DNA of 64,000 nt from Vibrio splendidus (lineage in GTDB: Bacteria; Pseudomonadota; Gammaproteobacteria; Enterobacterales; Vibrionaceae), in assembly GCF_003345295.1 (NCBI RefSeq), contig NZ_CP031055.1:372001-436000 (forward strand), given 5' to 3'. Of the stretch, positions 54,865-64,000 are shown one piece after another. Each line of letters opens with the position of its first letter. Within the stretch, counting starts at the first letter, position 1. The translations under genes were made by a program, and so were the position numbers. The notes under the pieces are model-generated. The model had not been told where the DNA came from, did no database searches, and worked only from the letters and a program-made list of their open reading frames with translations.

Positions 54865-56154
54865 ATGAAAATTCTGCTTTTAGTAGGGTTAATTGTTTTA
54901 AATGGTCTGTTTGCCATGTCTGAGATTGCATTGGTAGCAGCAAAGAATAGTCGGCTAAAGCGTTTAGCCGAAAAACATCGCTCCGCTCAGATTGCTCTTG
55001 AGCTCAAAGAAAACCCAACCCGCTTCCTTTCAACCATTCAAATCGGTATTACGGTAATCGGCCTACTCAGCGGTATCGTGGGCGAGGCTACGTTATCAGC
55101 TCCACTTGCGGTTCAACTTGAGCTGTGGGGATTCGACCCAACACAAGCGAATATCTTATCTACTGCGGTAGTCGTTGTTGGTATTACTTACTTCGCAATT
55201 GTTGTAGGTGAGTTGGTGCCAAAGCGTTTTGCTCAATCCCAAGCTGAAAATATTGCTGTGTTAGTCGCGCTGCCAATCTTCTGGTTATCTAAAATCGCGA
55301 CGCCGTTTGTGTTTGCGTTGTCTGCGTCAACCGAAGGCATCTTAAAGCTGATGGGGCGTGGCGGTGAAGAAGATAGTGTCACTGAAGACGATATCCATGC
55401 ACTGGTGAAAGAGGGCTCAGAATCTGGAGTGATTGAGCGCGGCGAGCAAGAGATGATTCGTAATATCTTGCAGCTTGATGATCGCCTTGTAAGCTCTTTG
55501 ATGACGCCACGTCGAGATGTCGACTTTCTAGATATTGAGCAACCTGTAGAGCAGATATTTAAGAAACTGCGCTCTTCAAAGCACAGTGTATTTCCATTGT
55601 GCCAAGATCACCTCAATAAAGTGGTCGGTACGGTGTCGTCCAAAGCCTTGCTGAATCAGGCAGGCAATTTAAGTATTCAAGTCATCATGGGGCTGTCTAA
55701 GTCGCCGATCTATGTTCCAGAATCGATGAAGGCACTGCGGCTACTTGGCTACTTTAAAGAGTCGGGTACCGAGATGGCATTCATTGTCGACGAGTATGGC
55801 GATGTGCAAGGCCTTGTGACTCATTATGATATTCTTGAAGCGATTGCAGGTGAGTTATCCAATAACCCCAATGACCTATGGACAGAACAAGTGGAAGACG
55901 GATTGCTGGTGGATGGATTAATCCCTATCAGTGAGCTGAAAAATCGTTTAGAGCTGTCGGATTTTGAGGGGGAAAGCGAAGGCTTCCAAACGTTGAATGG
56001 CCTTGTGACTTGGCTAATAGGACGCTTACCTGATGCAGGCGAAGTTGTTCAATACCAGCAGTGGCAGTTTGAAATCATCTCGGTTGAGAACAACCGTATC
56101 GTGAGTGTTAAAGCGACAAGATTAGTCAATGAGCTAGGCGATGATGTTAGTTAG
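54865..56154 (+). CDS. CNNM/CBS-domain membrane protein (hemolysin-family type)
   Basis: Inner-membrane protein of 429 residues. The N-terminal DUF21/CNNM domain has about three to four spans (starting MKILLLVGLIVLNGLFAMSEIALVA). A pair of CBS domains follows (about 215-335), then a C-terminal CorC/HlyC-type domain. The family includes Mg/Co efflux-type proteins; older names call it hemolysin. The ATG at 54865 gives the family start; the frame opens earlier at 54751 without support. Ion and direction are uncertain. Confidence 0.85.
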   Translation: MKILLLVGLIVLNGLFAMSEIALVAAKNSRLKRLAEKHRSAQIALELKENPTRFLSTIQIGITVIGLLSGIVGEATLSAPLAVQLELWGFDPTQANILSTAVVVVGITYFAIVVGELVPKRFAQSQAENIAVLVALPIFWLSKIATPFVFALSASTEGILKLMGRGGEEDSVTEDDIHALVKEGSESGVIERGEQEMIRNILQLDDRLVSSLMTPRRDVDFLDIEQPVEQIFKKLRSSKHSVFPLCQDHLNKVVGTVSSKALLNQAGNLSIQVIMGLSKSPIYVPESMKALRLLGYFKESGTEMAFIVDEYGDVQGLVTHYDILEAIAGELSNNPNDLWTEQVEDGLLVDGLIPISELKNRLELSDFEGESEGFQTLNGLVTWLIGRLPDAGEVVQYQQWQFEIISVENNRIVSVKATRLVNELGDDVS

Positions 56155-56293
56155 ATAAGCCGCTAGCGAGAGATTAAACGAACAAGCTAACGCTTGTTGT
56201 TCATTATCTCTTTGTTGTTCATTATTACTAAGATTAGGTATGCTTCTCCGCATACCTTTTTTTGTTCTTATCCTTTGTTTTCTGGAGTTCCCT

Positions 56294-56860
56294 TTGTCAG
56301 ACCATCAATTCACCCCTCAAGATGAAATCTTCATGCGACGCGCCATTGAGGTTGCTAAGCAAGCAGAGAAAGAGGGAGAGGTTCCCGTTGGTGCCGTGTT
56401 GGTAAAAGAGGGTGAGATTATTTCTGAAGGTTGGAACCGTTCTATTGGCAGCCACGATGCCACGGCACACGCAGAAATCGAAACCTTGCGTAAAGCTGGG
56501 CAAGCCTTGGAAAACTATCGCTTACTTGATACCACCTTATACGTCACGCTTGAGCCTTGCCCAATGTGTGCTGGTGCCTTGTTACACAGCCGAGTGAAGC
56601 GGATTGTCTTTGGTGCTCCTGACTTAAAAGCAGGCGCAGCAGGTACGGTATTGAACCTCTTTGAAAGCCAAGCCTCATACCACTATGCCGATGTTGAGCA
56701 TGGCTTATTAGAAGCAGAATGTCGTGAGCAGTTGCAGGCGTTTTTCAAGCGTCGTAGAAAAGAGATAAAAGAAAAACGAAAGCAAGACCGTCTGTTGGAA
56801 GAGCAGTGTTTAGAATCTGACAAGACAAGTAATAAGAATAAGGTCTGTAACAAAAAATAG
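56294..56860 (+). CDS. tadA: tRNA-specific adenosine deaminase
   Basis: Deaminates A34 to inosine in the tRNA-Arg(ACG) anticodon. The zinc and catalytic motifs HAEIETL and PCPMCAGALLH are visible. The C-terminal tail is basic. The likely start is a TTG at 56294 with GGAG six bases upstream, giving MSDHQFTPQDEIFMRRAIEVA and about 188 residues. The longer hydrophobic opening at 56240 looks like leader reading. A downstream ATG at 56333 is possible but cuts into the fold. Confidence 0.93.
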   Translation: MSDHQFTPQDEIFMRRAIEVAKQAEKEGEVPVGAVLVKEGEIISEGWNRSIGSHDATAHAEIETLRKAGQALENYRLLDTTLYVTLEPCPMCAGALLHSRVKRIVFGAPDLKAGAAGTVLNLFESQASYHYADVEHGLLEAECREQLQAFFKRRRKEIKEKRKQDRLLEEQCLESDKTSNKNKVCNKK

Positions 56861-56871
56861 CAGCAAGCTTC

Positions 56872-56895
56872 GGCACTCTCTATCGTAAGAGTGCC
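56872..56895. terminator. Hairpin between tadA and a small reverse-strand gene
   Basis: GGCACTCT pairs with AGAGTGCC across an 8-base loop. No long T run follows on the plus strand; it may act weakly for both tadA and the small minus-strand ORF. Confidence 0.5.
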
Positions 56896-56917
56896 ACAGA
56901 AAACTTACTCGGTATTT

Positions 56918-57052
56918 TTACTCAGAAAGTATCTGCATGAAAGCACGGTTGCGCCAAATGATTTTCTTCTTATTATTTGAAAGCATACGCTTACGACGGT
57001 TTGCAGCAACGGTCTTATCAAGGCGCTTCGATTTCAGTTTACTCTTCATCAT
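56918..57052 (-). CDS. Small basic protein of 44 residues, unknown function
   Basis: Unrecognised small ORF, too short for most gene calls. Read on the minus strand it opens MMKSKLKSKRLD and ends FMQILSE. There are 15 Lys or Arg among 44 residues, so the protein would be strongly basic and could bind nucleic acid. A TAGGAAAT ribosome site lies about nine bases before the ATG. It is the best-looking frame in the otherwise empty 510-base gap between tadA and mltF. The frame on the opposite strand is judged to be its shadow. No function is claimed. Confidence 0.55.
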   Translation of the reverse strand: MMKSKLKSKRLDKTVAANRRKRMLSNNKKKIIWRNRAFMQILSE

Positions 57053-57334
57053 TTCAACGATTTCCTATTTGTCGTCTGGCTTTGTAATTATGACTTCAGT
57101 TTTAATTATAGTGGTTACTTGTTTATGATCTCTGCCGCGAACTTAGCGATACTTTTTGAGTAACCATCGCGATTGTCAGTGTCTGAATACAACAGAACAT
57201 CATGGCGCTTATGGTGTGTCGTTATAAAGTTCAATTGTTACTGCAATATGACACCTCAAGTTTAACTGTCACTTTGCTGGTTTAGTTTCTCAATGCGAAC
57301 TAGCCAATACGAACCAGTGGCTCATGTATAAAAA

Positions 57335-57367
57335 AAAAGAGCAACGCTATATAGCATTGCTCTTTTT
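57335..57367. terminator. Terminator of mltF (may act on both strands)
   Basis: AGAGCAA-C-GCTA pairs with TAGC-A-TTGCTCT, with A run on the left and T run on the right. Confidence 0.85.
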
Positions 57368-57370
57368 TAT

Positions 57371-58939
57371 TTATTTGGAAGACTCAGCTTCGTCGACAGC
57401 GGATTCAGCCGCACTGATTGTCGATTCAGCGCCCGAGATCTCTAAAGGTGGGATAACCACCAAACCTTCGAGGCTCGCTTCTTCTTCTTTATTTCGCTTA
57501 TTCACATGACCAATAATGCTTTGGTAATAACGGCGAATATTCTCAACGTAATTCCTTGCTTCATCACCACGCGCATAGCCGTATCGAGTTTGGCTGTAGT
57601 ACTTCTTTTGTCTCAATAGAGGAAGTCGATCTTTGACATCACCCCAAGCGTCAGGGTTGCCGCCTTGTGCTTTAGTTAAGCGGCGAGCATCCATCATGTG
57701 ACCGTAACCTACGTTATATGAGGCGAGGGCAAACCAGATCTTTTCATGTTGAGTAATTGAGTCAGGAACTCGATTCACGATACGACGTAAATATTCCACG
57801 CCACCTTGTACCGACTGTTTCGGGTCAAGACGATTGGTTACACCTACGCTCTTCGCGGTTGGCAACGTCAACATCATCATGCCACGAACACCTGTGGGAG
57901 AACGCGCGACTGGGTTCCAGTGTGACTCTTGGTATGCCAAAGCTGCGATTAAGCGCCAATCAAATTCTTGCGAGTATTTCTGAAATAGTGGCGACCATTT
58001 AGGTAGCTTGCTGTCCAATGCGCGGATAAAGGCACGAGTATCAACGTAGTCAAAGGTACCAATGTGACCGATGTATTTCTCTTCCAGTGAAGCCAGTTCA
58101 CCAGACTGTTTAAGGTTACCGAAGAACTCAATCAGCAACGCATACAGGCTTTCATCTTCTGAACGTTCTAAGTACCAAGAGATAGGTTGGTCTTCAGTAA
58201 GTTCGAAAGCAAGAGCCACATCAGGGTATAAACGCTGAGCCAATGAAAGCTCAATGGAGTCTGCAACGGTAAACAGTCGCTCTCCGGTTGATACTTCTTT
58301 TAGCAGGTCATTGATGTCTGCATTACCGACCGCATCGTAGATAAAGTCATCGTGTGTGTTTTGGAGCTGTTTTAGCGTTGGTTCAAAGTGGGAGTCTTTC
58401 ACCACAACTAAAGATGGCGTCAGTGTTTCATTTGATGCCGTTTCTTCTGATTCAGTTTGTTCTTTTACAAACTCGGCCTGACGATCGTTCTCAAACTTGA
58501 TCAGTTGATCGAGGTTTCTTGGTCGCCACTGACCTTTTTTGTACACGACTTGTTGGCTTACATAGTAATAAGCAGGCGCAGCGCGATAGGCACGTGTCAG
58601 GTTGCTGTTTTGTGTTAACCCCGTTGCGATAAGATCGATCTCGCCTTTCTTTAACGCCGGAAATAGGCCGGATAGACGGTAAGCGGGTTTAACCTCAAGC
58701 TTTACACCAAGTTCTTCTGCAAACTCGCGAGCTAACTCGTAATCCAAGCCAGCAGGACCATCTGGACCGATGTAATAAGAGAGTTGGTTATTCAGGGTGC
58801 CGACACGAAGAACGCCACGCTCTCGTATCTGCTCAAGGACACTTTTAGGTTCAGATTCAATCTGGCATCCAGCCAACCCAAATAGGGCAATAGCGAGCAG
58901 AAGGAACTTAGACGAAAAGATGAGCGTAAATTTAGGCAT
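57371..58939 (-). CDS. mltF: Membrane-bound lytic transglycosylase F
   Basis: Outer-membrane-anchored enzyme cutting the peptidoglycan glycan strand. A lipoprotein signal ends LFGLAGC (Cys25 of the mature-start frame). A periplasmic amino-acid-binding-like domain (about 40-280, regulatory in MltF) precedes the lysozyme-like SLT domain (about 300-450). Its catalytic Glu is in AYQESHW. A Glu/Ser-rich tail follows. The ATG at 58937-58939 is used; the preceding TTG is a less likely start. 522 residues. It lies beside purL as in enterics, in opposite direction. Confidence 0.95.
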   Translation of the reverse strand: MPKFTLIFSSKFLLLAIALFGLAGCQIESEPKSVLEQIRERGVLRVGTLNNQLSYYIGPDGPAGLDYELAREFAEELGVKLEVKPAYRLSGLFPALKKGEIDLIATGLTQNSNLTRAYRAAPAYYYVSQQVVYKKGQWRPRNLDQLIKFENDRQAEFVKEQTESEETASNETLTPSLVVVKDSHFEPTLKQLQNTHDDFIYDAVGNADINDLLKEVSTGERLFTVADSIELSLAQRLYPDVALAFELTEDQPISWYLERSEDESLYALLIEFFGNLKQSGELASLEEKYIGHIGTFDYVDTRAFIRALDSKLPKWSPLFQKYSQEFDWRLIAALAYQESHWNPVARSPTGVRGMMMLTLPTAKSVGVTNRLDPKQSVQGGVEYLRRIVNRVPDSITQHEKIWFALASYNVGYGHMMDARRLTKAQGGNPDAWGDVKDRLPLLRQKKYYSQTRYGYARGDEARNYVENIRRYYQSIIGHVNKRNKEEEASLEGLVVIPPLEISGAESTISAAESAVDEAESSK

Positions 58940-59076
58940 CAAAATGAAATCTCGAAAAGTGGAAGCCCCTTTATACCAAACCCCGCAAGGCTGGCAAAGC
59001 AGGTTTATTTAAACAGTTGTAAAAGTGCTGATAAATGCAGCAAAAGTACCATTTACACAGAAAGATAAAAAAAATA

Positions 59077-59092
59077 ACGCAAACGGTTGCTT
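59077..59092 (+). promoter_or_regulatory. Candidate PurR operator of purL
   Basis: ACGCAAACGGTTGCTT matches the PurR palindrome ANGCAANCGNTTNCNT at all fixed positions. It lies just upstream of the -35 position of the purL promoter below. Confidence 0.82.
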
Positions 59093-59098
59093 TTGGTG

Positions 59099-59127
59099 TT
59101 ACGTCACAAAAAGAAATGCTTTATAAT
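59099..59127 (+). promoter_or_regulatory. Candidate purL promoter
   Basis: TATAAT at 59122-59127 is a perfect -10. The -35 region TTACGT (59099-59104) is moderate, with a 17-base spacer. The start codon is about 140 bases further, leaving a leader in which no riboswitch was recognised. Confidence 0.65.
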
Positions 59128-59268
59128 GCGCTCGCATTGAAGAGGTGGAATCGGCATAGGTTTGGCAACCTTCGGGAATAGCTTCGAAGAAAACAGTTAG
59201 GTTGTTCCTATAACCCACTGAATTTATTCCAATACTACCTTAATCAACTGCATAAGAGACGTAAGCAC

Positions 59269-62200
59269 ATGAGAATTTTGCGTGGCTCCCCAGCTCTATC
59301 TGAGTTTCGTGTTAACAAGCTTTTAGAGCTTTGTCGTGAATTAAGCTTACCTGTAACAGGTATTTACGCTGAGTTTGCCCACTTTGCTGATCTAACGACA
59401 GACCTAGATGAGTCTGAAGTTGAGAAGCTAGAAAAGCTACTGACTTACGGTCCAACGATTGAAGAGCATGAACCTGAAGGTTTATTGCTGCTTGCAACGC
59501 CACGTCCAGGCACTATCTCGCCTTGGTCTTCAAAATCAACAGATATCGCACACAACTGCGGACTGGCTAAAGTGTCACGTCTAGAGCGCGGTACTGCTTT
59601 CTACATTGAAACCTCTTCTGAACTTTCTGAGCTTCAACTTGTTGAGCTGAAAGCAATTCTGCACGACCGTATGATGGAAGTGGTTTTCACTGACTTCGAA
59701 TCAGCAGCGGCACTGTTCACTGTTGCTGAGCCTGCTCCTTATGCGGAAGTTGACCTACTAACTGGCGGACGTAAAGCGCTTGAAAAAGCAAACGTTACCC
59801 TAGGTCTAGCTCTTGCAGAAGATGAGATTGATTACCTTCTTGAAAGCTTCACTGAGAAGCTAGGTCGTAACCCGACTGACATCGAGCTAATGATGTTTGC
59901 ACAAGCGAACTCAGAGCACTGTCGTCACAAGATCTTTAACGCTGATTGGACTATCGATGGCGTTAAGCAAGAAAAATCATTGTTCAAGATGATTAAGAAC
60001 ACCTTTGAAACGACACCAGAACACGTTCTGTCTGCTTATAAAGATAACGCAGCGGTAATGACAGGTTCTGAAGTCGGTCGTTTCTTCCCAGATCCAGAAA
60101 CTCGTCAGTACAACTATCACCAAGAGAAAACACACATCTTGATGAAAGTTGAAACGCACAACCACCCAACGGCAATCTCTCCATGGCCGGGCGCGTCAAC
60201 AGGTTCAGGCGGCGAAATCCGCGATGAAGGCGCGACAGGTATTGGTGGTAAGCCAAAAGCGGGTCTAGTTGCTTTCTCTGTATCTAACCTTAAGATCCCG
60301 AACTTCGTTCAACCTTGGGAAACTGACTTTGGTAAGCCGAGCCGTATCGTTACTGCTCTGGATATCATGCTTGAAGGTCCTCTTGGTGGCGCAGCATTCA
60401 ACAACGAATTTGGTCGTCCAAACCTATTAGGTTACTTCCGTACTTACGAAGAGAAAGTAAACTCTCACGCAGGTGAAGAAGTGCGTGGTTACCACAAGCC
60501 AATCATGCTGGCTGGTGGTCTAGGTAACATTCGTGATGATCATGTTCAGAAGAAAGAGATCCCAGTAGGTGCAAGCCTAATCGTTCTTGGCGGTCCAGCA
60601 ATGAACATCGGCCTTGGTGGCGGTGCTGCATCTTCAATGGATTCTGGTTCTTCTTCTGAAGACTTAGATTTTGCTTCTGTACAACGTGAAAACCCAGAGA
60701 TGGAACGTCGTTGTCAGGAAGTTATCGACCGTTGTTGGCAGCTTGGTGATGCGAACCCAATCGCATTTATCCACGATGTGGGCGCGGGCGGCATCTCGAA
60801 TGCACTTCCTGAGCTAGTAGACGATGGCGAGCGTGGCGGTATCTTTAATCTACGTGACGTGCCAAACGATGAGCCGGGCATGAGCCCACTTGAGATCTGG
60901 TGTAACGAATCTCAAGAGCGTTACGTAATGGCGGTTGCTGATAAAGACATGGCAACATTCGACGCGATTTGTAAACGTGAACGCGCACCTTACGCAGTGG
61001 TTGGTAAAGCAACAGAAGAACGTGATCTGAAACTAGAAGATTCACACTTCGACAATACGCCAATCGACATGCCAATGGACATCCTATTAGGTAAAACACC
61101 TAAGATGCACCGTGACGCGAAAACGCTAAAAGCGAACAACCCTGCGATTGACCGCTCTGGTATCGAGATGAACGAAGCGGTTGACCGTGTTCTTCGCCTA
61201 CCAACAGTCGCTGAGAAAACATTCCTTATTACTATCGGTGACCGCTCGGTAACTGGCCTTGTTGCTCGTGACCAAATGGTTGGCCCATGGCAGGTTCCTG
61301 TTGCTAACTGCGCTGTAACGGCAGCAAGCTACGACTCTTACCACGGTGAGGCGATGTCTCTTGGTGAGCGTACGCCAGTAGCACTACTAGACTTTGGCGC
61401 ATCAGCTCGTCTAGCGGTTGGTGAAGCAATCACTAACATCGCAGCGACCAACATCGGCGATATCAAACACATTAAATTGTCAGCTAACTGGATGTCTCCA
61501 GCAGGTCACCCTGGTGAAGATGCTGGTCTTTACGAAGCGGTTAAAGCCGTCGGTGAAGAACTATGTCCGGCACTGGGTCTTACTATCCCAGTAGGTAAAG
61601 ACTCAATGTCGATGAAGACTAAGTGGGAAGAGAACGGCGAGCAGAAAGAAGTCACGTCTCCGCTGTCTCTTGTCATCACTGCGTTTGCACGTGTTGAAGA
61701 TGTTCGTAAGACGATTACGCCACAACTTCGCACTGACAAAGGTAATTCTTCTCTAGTTCTTATCGATCTTGGTAACGGCCAAAACCGTATGGGTGCAACA
61801 GCACTTGCACAGGTTTACAAGCAGCTTGGTGACAAGCCAGCAGACGTAGACAACGCAGCGCAACTAAAAGGTTTCTACGAAGGCGTTCAAGCGCTTGTTG
61901 CTAACGATCAAGTTGTGGCTTACCACGATAAAGGCGATGGCGGTCTATTCGTAACGCTAGCAGAAATGGCGTTCGCAGGTCATTGTGGTGTTAACGCTGA
62001 TATTGCAGCGCTTTTATCTGCATCAGAGAATAGTGAAGATACGCTTGCGGTACTCTTCAACGAAGAGCTAGGTGCAGTAATCCAAGTACGCAACGACGAC
62101 CTAGACGCTGTTCTTTCTACTCTTGCAGCAAACGGTCTAGAAGCGTGTTCACATGTGATTGGCTCTGTTGTTGGTGAAGGGGCGGCTTCTGATGAGCTAG

Positions 62201-63195
62201 TGATTAAGTCTGGCGCAGACGTTGTAATCCAACGTAACCGTACTGAACTGCGTACTATCTGGGCTGAAACTACGCATAAGATGCAAGGTTTACGCGATAA
62301 CCCTATCTGTGCAGACCAAGAGCACGAAGCGAAGAAAGATAACTCAGACCCAGGTCTGAACGTTAGCCTAAGCTTTGATGTAAACGAAGATATTGCAGCG
62401 CCTTATATCAACCTAGGCGCTAAGCCTAAGATGGCGATTCTACGTGAGCAAGGTGTTAACTCTCACGTTGAAATGGCAGCAGCATTCGACCGTGCAGGCT
62501 TTGAAGCAACTGATATTCACATGAGCGACATCCTAACGGGTCAAGCGGTACTAGAAGAGTACAATGGCCTTGTAGCTTGTGGTGGCTTCTCTTACGGTGA
62601 TGTACTTGGCGCTGGTGAAGGTTGGGCTAAATCGGTTCTGTTTAACGACTCTACTCGTGACCAATTTGAAAACTTCTTCAAGCGTGAAGATACTTTCTCT
62701 CTAGGTGTGTGTAACGGTTGTCAGATGTTGTCTAACCTGCGTGAACTCATCCCGGGTGCAGAGTACTGGCCACGTTTCGTTCGTAACGAATCAGAGCGTT
62801 TTGAAGCTCGTTTCAGCCTAGTTGAAGTTCAGAAGTCTGACTCTGTGTTCTTCAATGGTATGGAAGGTTCTCGTATGCCAATCGCTGTTTCTCACGGTGA
62901 AGGCCGCGTAGAAGTACGTGACAATGACCACCTAAACGCGATTGAAAACTCAGGAACGGTTGCACTACGTTACGTTGATAACAACGGTAACCAAACGCAG
63001 CAATACCCGAACAACCCGAATGGTTCGCCAAACGCTATCACAGGCCTAACAACCACGGATGGCCGCGTGACTATCATGATGCCTCACCCTGAGCGTGTAT
63101 TCCGCACGGTTGCTAACTCTTGGTCTCCAGAAGGTTGGGGCGAGAATGGTGCTTGGATGCGTATGTTCCAAAACGCTCGTAAGAATGTGGGTTAA
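59269..63195 (+). CDS. purL: Phosphoribosylformylglycinamidine synthase (FGAM synthase)
   Basis: Step four of purine synthesis: FGAR plus glutamine and ATP to FGAM. The large single-chain form of 1308 residues has an N-terminal PurS-like part. Two synthase halves carry HNHPTAISPWPGASTGSGGEIRDEG and other family motifs. The C-terminal glutaminase has the nucleophile Cys in VCNGCQML and the His in MPHPERVF. It is transcribed alone, with a PurR-like box in its leader and a strong terminator after. It diverges from mltF. Confidence 0.98.
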   Translation: MRILRGSPALSEFRVNKLLELCRELSLPVTGIYAEFAHFADLTTDLDESEVEKLEKLLTYGPTIEEHEPEGLLLLATPRPGTISPWSSKSTDIAHNCGLAKVSRLERGTAFYIETSSELSELQLVELKAILHDRMMEVVFTDFESAAALFTVAEPAPYAEVDLLTGGRKALEKANVTLGLALAEDEIDYLLESFTEKLGRNPTDIELMMFAQANSEHCRHKIFNADWTIDGVKQEKSLFKMIKNTFETTPEHVLSAYKDNAAVMTGSEVGRFFPDPETRQYNYHQEKTHILMKVETHNHPTAISPWPGASTGSGGEIRDEGATGIGGKPKAGLVAFSVSNLKIPNFVQPWETDFGKPSRIVTALDIMLEGPLGGAAFNNEFGRPNLLGYFRTYEEKVNSHAGEEVRGYHKPIMLAGGLGNIRDDHVQKKEIPVGASLIVLGGPAMNIGLGGGAASSMDSGSSSEDLDFASVQRENPEMERRCQEVIDRCWQLGDANPIAFIHDVGAGGISNALPELVDDGERGGIFNLRDVPNDEPGMSPLEIWCNESQERYVMAVADKDMATFDAICKRERAPYAVVGKATEERDLKLEDSHFDNTPIDMPMDILLGKTPKMHRDAKTLKANNPAIDRSGIEMNEAVDRVLRLPTVAEKTFLITIGDRSVTGLVARDQMVGPWQVPVANCAVTAASYDSYHGEAMSLGERTPVALLDFGASARLAVGEAITNIAATNIGDIKHIKLSANWMSPAGHPGEDAGLYEAVKAVGEELCPALGLTIPVGKDSMSMKTKWEENGEQKEVTSPLSLVITAFARVEDVRKTITPQLRTDKGNSSLVLIDLGNGQNRMGATALAQVYKQLGDKPADVDNAAQLKGFYEGVQALVANDQVVAYHDKGDGGLFVTLAEMAFAGHCGVNADIAALLSASENSEDTLAVLFNEELGAVIQVRNDDLDAVLSTLAANGLEACSHVIGSVVGEGAASDELVIKSGADVVIQRNRTELRTIWAETTHKMQGLRDNPICADQEHEAKKDNSDPGLNVSLSFDVNEDIAAPYINLGAKPKMAILREQGVNSHVEMAAAFDRAGFEATDIHMSDILTGQAVLEEYNGLVACGGFSYGDVLGAGEGWAKSVLFNDSTRDQFENFFKREDTFSLGVCNGCQMLSNLRELIPGAEYWPRFVRNESERFEARFSLVEVQKSDSVFFNGMEGSRMPIAVSHGEGRVEVRDNDHLNAIENSGTVALRYVDNNGNQTQQYPNNPNGSPNAITGLTTTDGRVTIMMPHPERVFRTVANSWSPEGWGENGAWMRMFQNARKNVG

Positions 63196-63243
63196 TCACT
63201 TTCTTACAGGCCGCATTAATCTAGGCTAGGTTAAGCAAAAATG

Positions 63244-63276
63244 AAAAGCGCAGATCGAAAGGTCTGCGCTTTTTTA
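63244..63276 (+). terminator. Terminator of purL
   Basis: AAAAGCGCAGA pairs with TCTGCGCTTTT, followed by more T. Confidence 0.92.
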
Positions 63277-63459
63277 TTTCCAAAATTTGAGGAGTCTGAT
63301 CGAAATAATTAAGGTTTGCAGTTTGCTGTTCTAAAAATCTCCACTACGCTAAATGTTATGGAATCAATTTGTTAGGCGGATAATTTCTGTAATTGTGCAG
63401 GGAAAGCTTCGTTCGGCTATGCAAAAACTGAATCAATCATCGTGGCATAAGAGGGATCT

Positions 63460-63993
63460 ATGAAAACAACAATCACAAAAGCAGTTGCAGTGGCAGCGAT
63501 TGTCATGTCATTAGCTGGGTGTGTCGGTAGTAATGCCGTTACTGGGAAATTAATGAAATTCAACGTAGAGGTTGTGGACAACCGTTACGCTCGTGCTGGG
63601 GTCAACTTCTTGCTTGCTCCAGTATACGCTTTAACATTCGCAGCCGATTACATCGTATTTAACTCGATCGAATTCTGGGCAGGTAAAAACCCACTCACTG
63701 GCGCGCCTCACATCTTTGATAGCAAAGTCGATACCATGATTGATGTGAACGACAGCCTAGATGATTCATTGAAAGAAGCCCCACTTGGCTTCAACAATCG
63801 CCATATCGAACAAGGCGAAATGCAACAAATCGATGAAAACACCATACGCATGGATATTACCTACAATGATGGCCAAAAAGCTGTACTGATGGGGGTTCGT
63901 GATGGCGACAAAGTTAGTTACTACATGGATGGAGCGCTCGTTTCAGAAACTTCAATTCAAGCCCTTGAGCAGTTAGCAGCAGAAAAAGCATAG
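63460..63993 (+). CDS. DUF3332-type lipoprotein
   Basis: Small probable lipoprotein of 177 residues, apparently DUF3332. The signal peptide ends in lipobox SLAGC. The domain includes GKLMKFNVEVVDNRYARAG, then VFNSIEFWAGKNPLTG and a short end rich in Ala/Glu. No function is known. It starts after GAGGGAT. The gene is complete and ends seven bases before the window edge. Confidence 0.85.
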   Translation: MKTTITKAVAVAAIVMSLAGCVGSNAVTGKLMKFNVEVVDNRYARAGVNFLLAPVYALTFAADYIVFNSIEFWAGKNPLTGAPHIFDSKVDTMIDVNDSLDDSLKEAPLGFNNRHIEQGEMQQIDENTIRMDITYNDGQKAVLMGVRDGDKVSYYMDGALVSETSIQALEQLAAEKA

Positions 63994-64000
63994 TCTTCTC

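Noticed and set aside
56937..57128. 63-residue plus-strand frame in the tadA-mltF gap
   Set aside because: It overlaps the better small minus-strand ORF and has no ribosome site.
59128..59268. Purine riboswitch in the purL leader
   Set aside because: No purine-aptamer core (paired loops with the conserved pyrimidine) was recognisable, and a PurR-like box already explains control.
1..64000. CRISPR array, phage, transposase, tRNA or rRNA genes
   Set aside because: None recognised on either strand by reading for tRNA T-arms, regular spaced repeats or transposase motifs; the only tRNA-like end is that of tmRNA.

Overview
The window is a stretch of the main chromosome of a marine gammaproteobacterium, almost certainly a Vibrio. 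The der-yfgJ-xseA-guaBA order, ssrA-smpB-ratA-rnfH-bamE-recN-nadK-grpE-dnaK-dnaJ order, a GH19 chitinase behind guaA, a PL7 alginate lyase, the tmRNA tag ANDENYALAA and type IV minor pilin genes behind dnaJ all fit that genus. Within it, a Splendidus-type coastal species is my inference and is not proven by the sequence. No phage, insertion sequence transposase, CRISPR array, rRNA or tRNA gene was seen; the only stable RNA gene is tmRNA.

Layout. 1-3.6 kb: end of der, an AlaX-type editing protein, a GAF-GGDEF diguanylate cyclase and yfgJ. 3.8-16 kb: a complete urea-use island, all on the plus strand. It encodes the urea ABC transporter urtABCDE, then ureD, ureABC, ureE, a HupE/UreJ nickel permease, ureF and ureG. 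A candidate sigma-54 promoter and NtrC-like site precede urtA, and a strong terminator separates urtABCDE-ureD from ureABC. 16-21 kb: xseA (minus), guaB and guaA. 21-34 kb: GH19 chitinase, NhaC-type antiporter, SatP-like acetate carrier, AGCS amino acid symporter, MBL/beta-CASP protein, PlsC, an unknown zinc-binding protein, a YeeE/YedE protein, a DUF429 protein and an M15-type peptidase. 34.4-36.3 kb: a secreted protein that I read as four tandem RimK-type aspartyl-protease-like domains. 36.4-49.2 kb: tmRNA and SmpB, RatA/RnfH, BamE, RecN with three LexA-like boxes, NadK, GrpE, a dicarboxylate symporter, the alginate lyase, DnaK and DnaJ. 49.3-52.8 kb: five pilin-like genes. 53-64 kb: AbgT-family transporter, CNNM/CBS protein, TadA, an overlooked 44-residue basic ORF, MltF, PurL and a DUF3332 lipoprotein.

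How the parts work together. The Urt proteins would import scavenged urea and urease would split it to ammonia and CO2; UreDEFG and the permease would supply and load nickel. The window also holds purine synthesis genes (guaB, guaA, purL) with PurR-like boxes before guaA and purL, the heat-shock chaperone set with sigma-32-like promoters before grpE and dnaK, trans-translation (ssrA/smpB), and marine polysaccharide use (chitin and alginate). The least explained items are the four-domain DTGA protein, the small basic ORF at 56918-57052, the 312-residue zinc-motif protein, and several short repeat elements in intergenic gaps.
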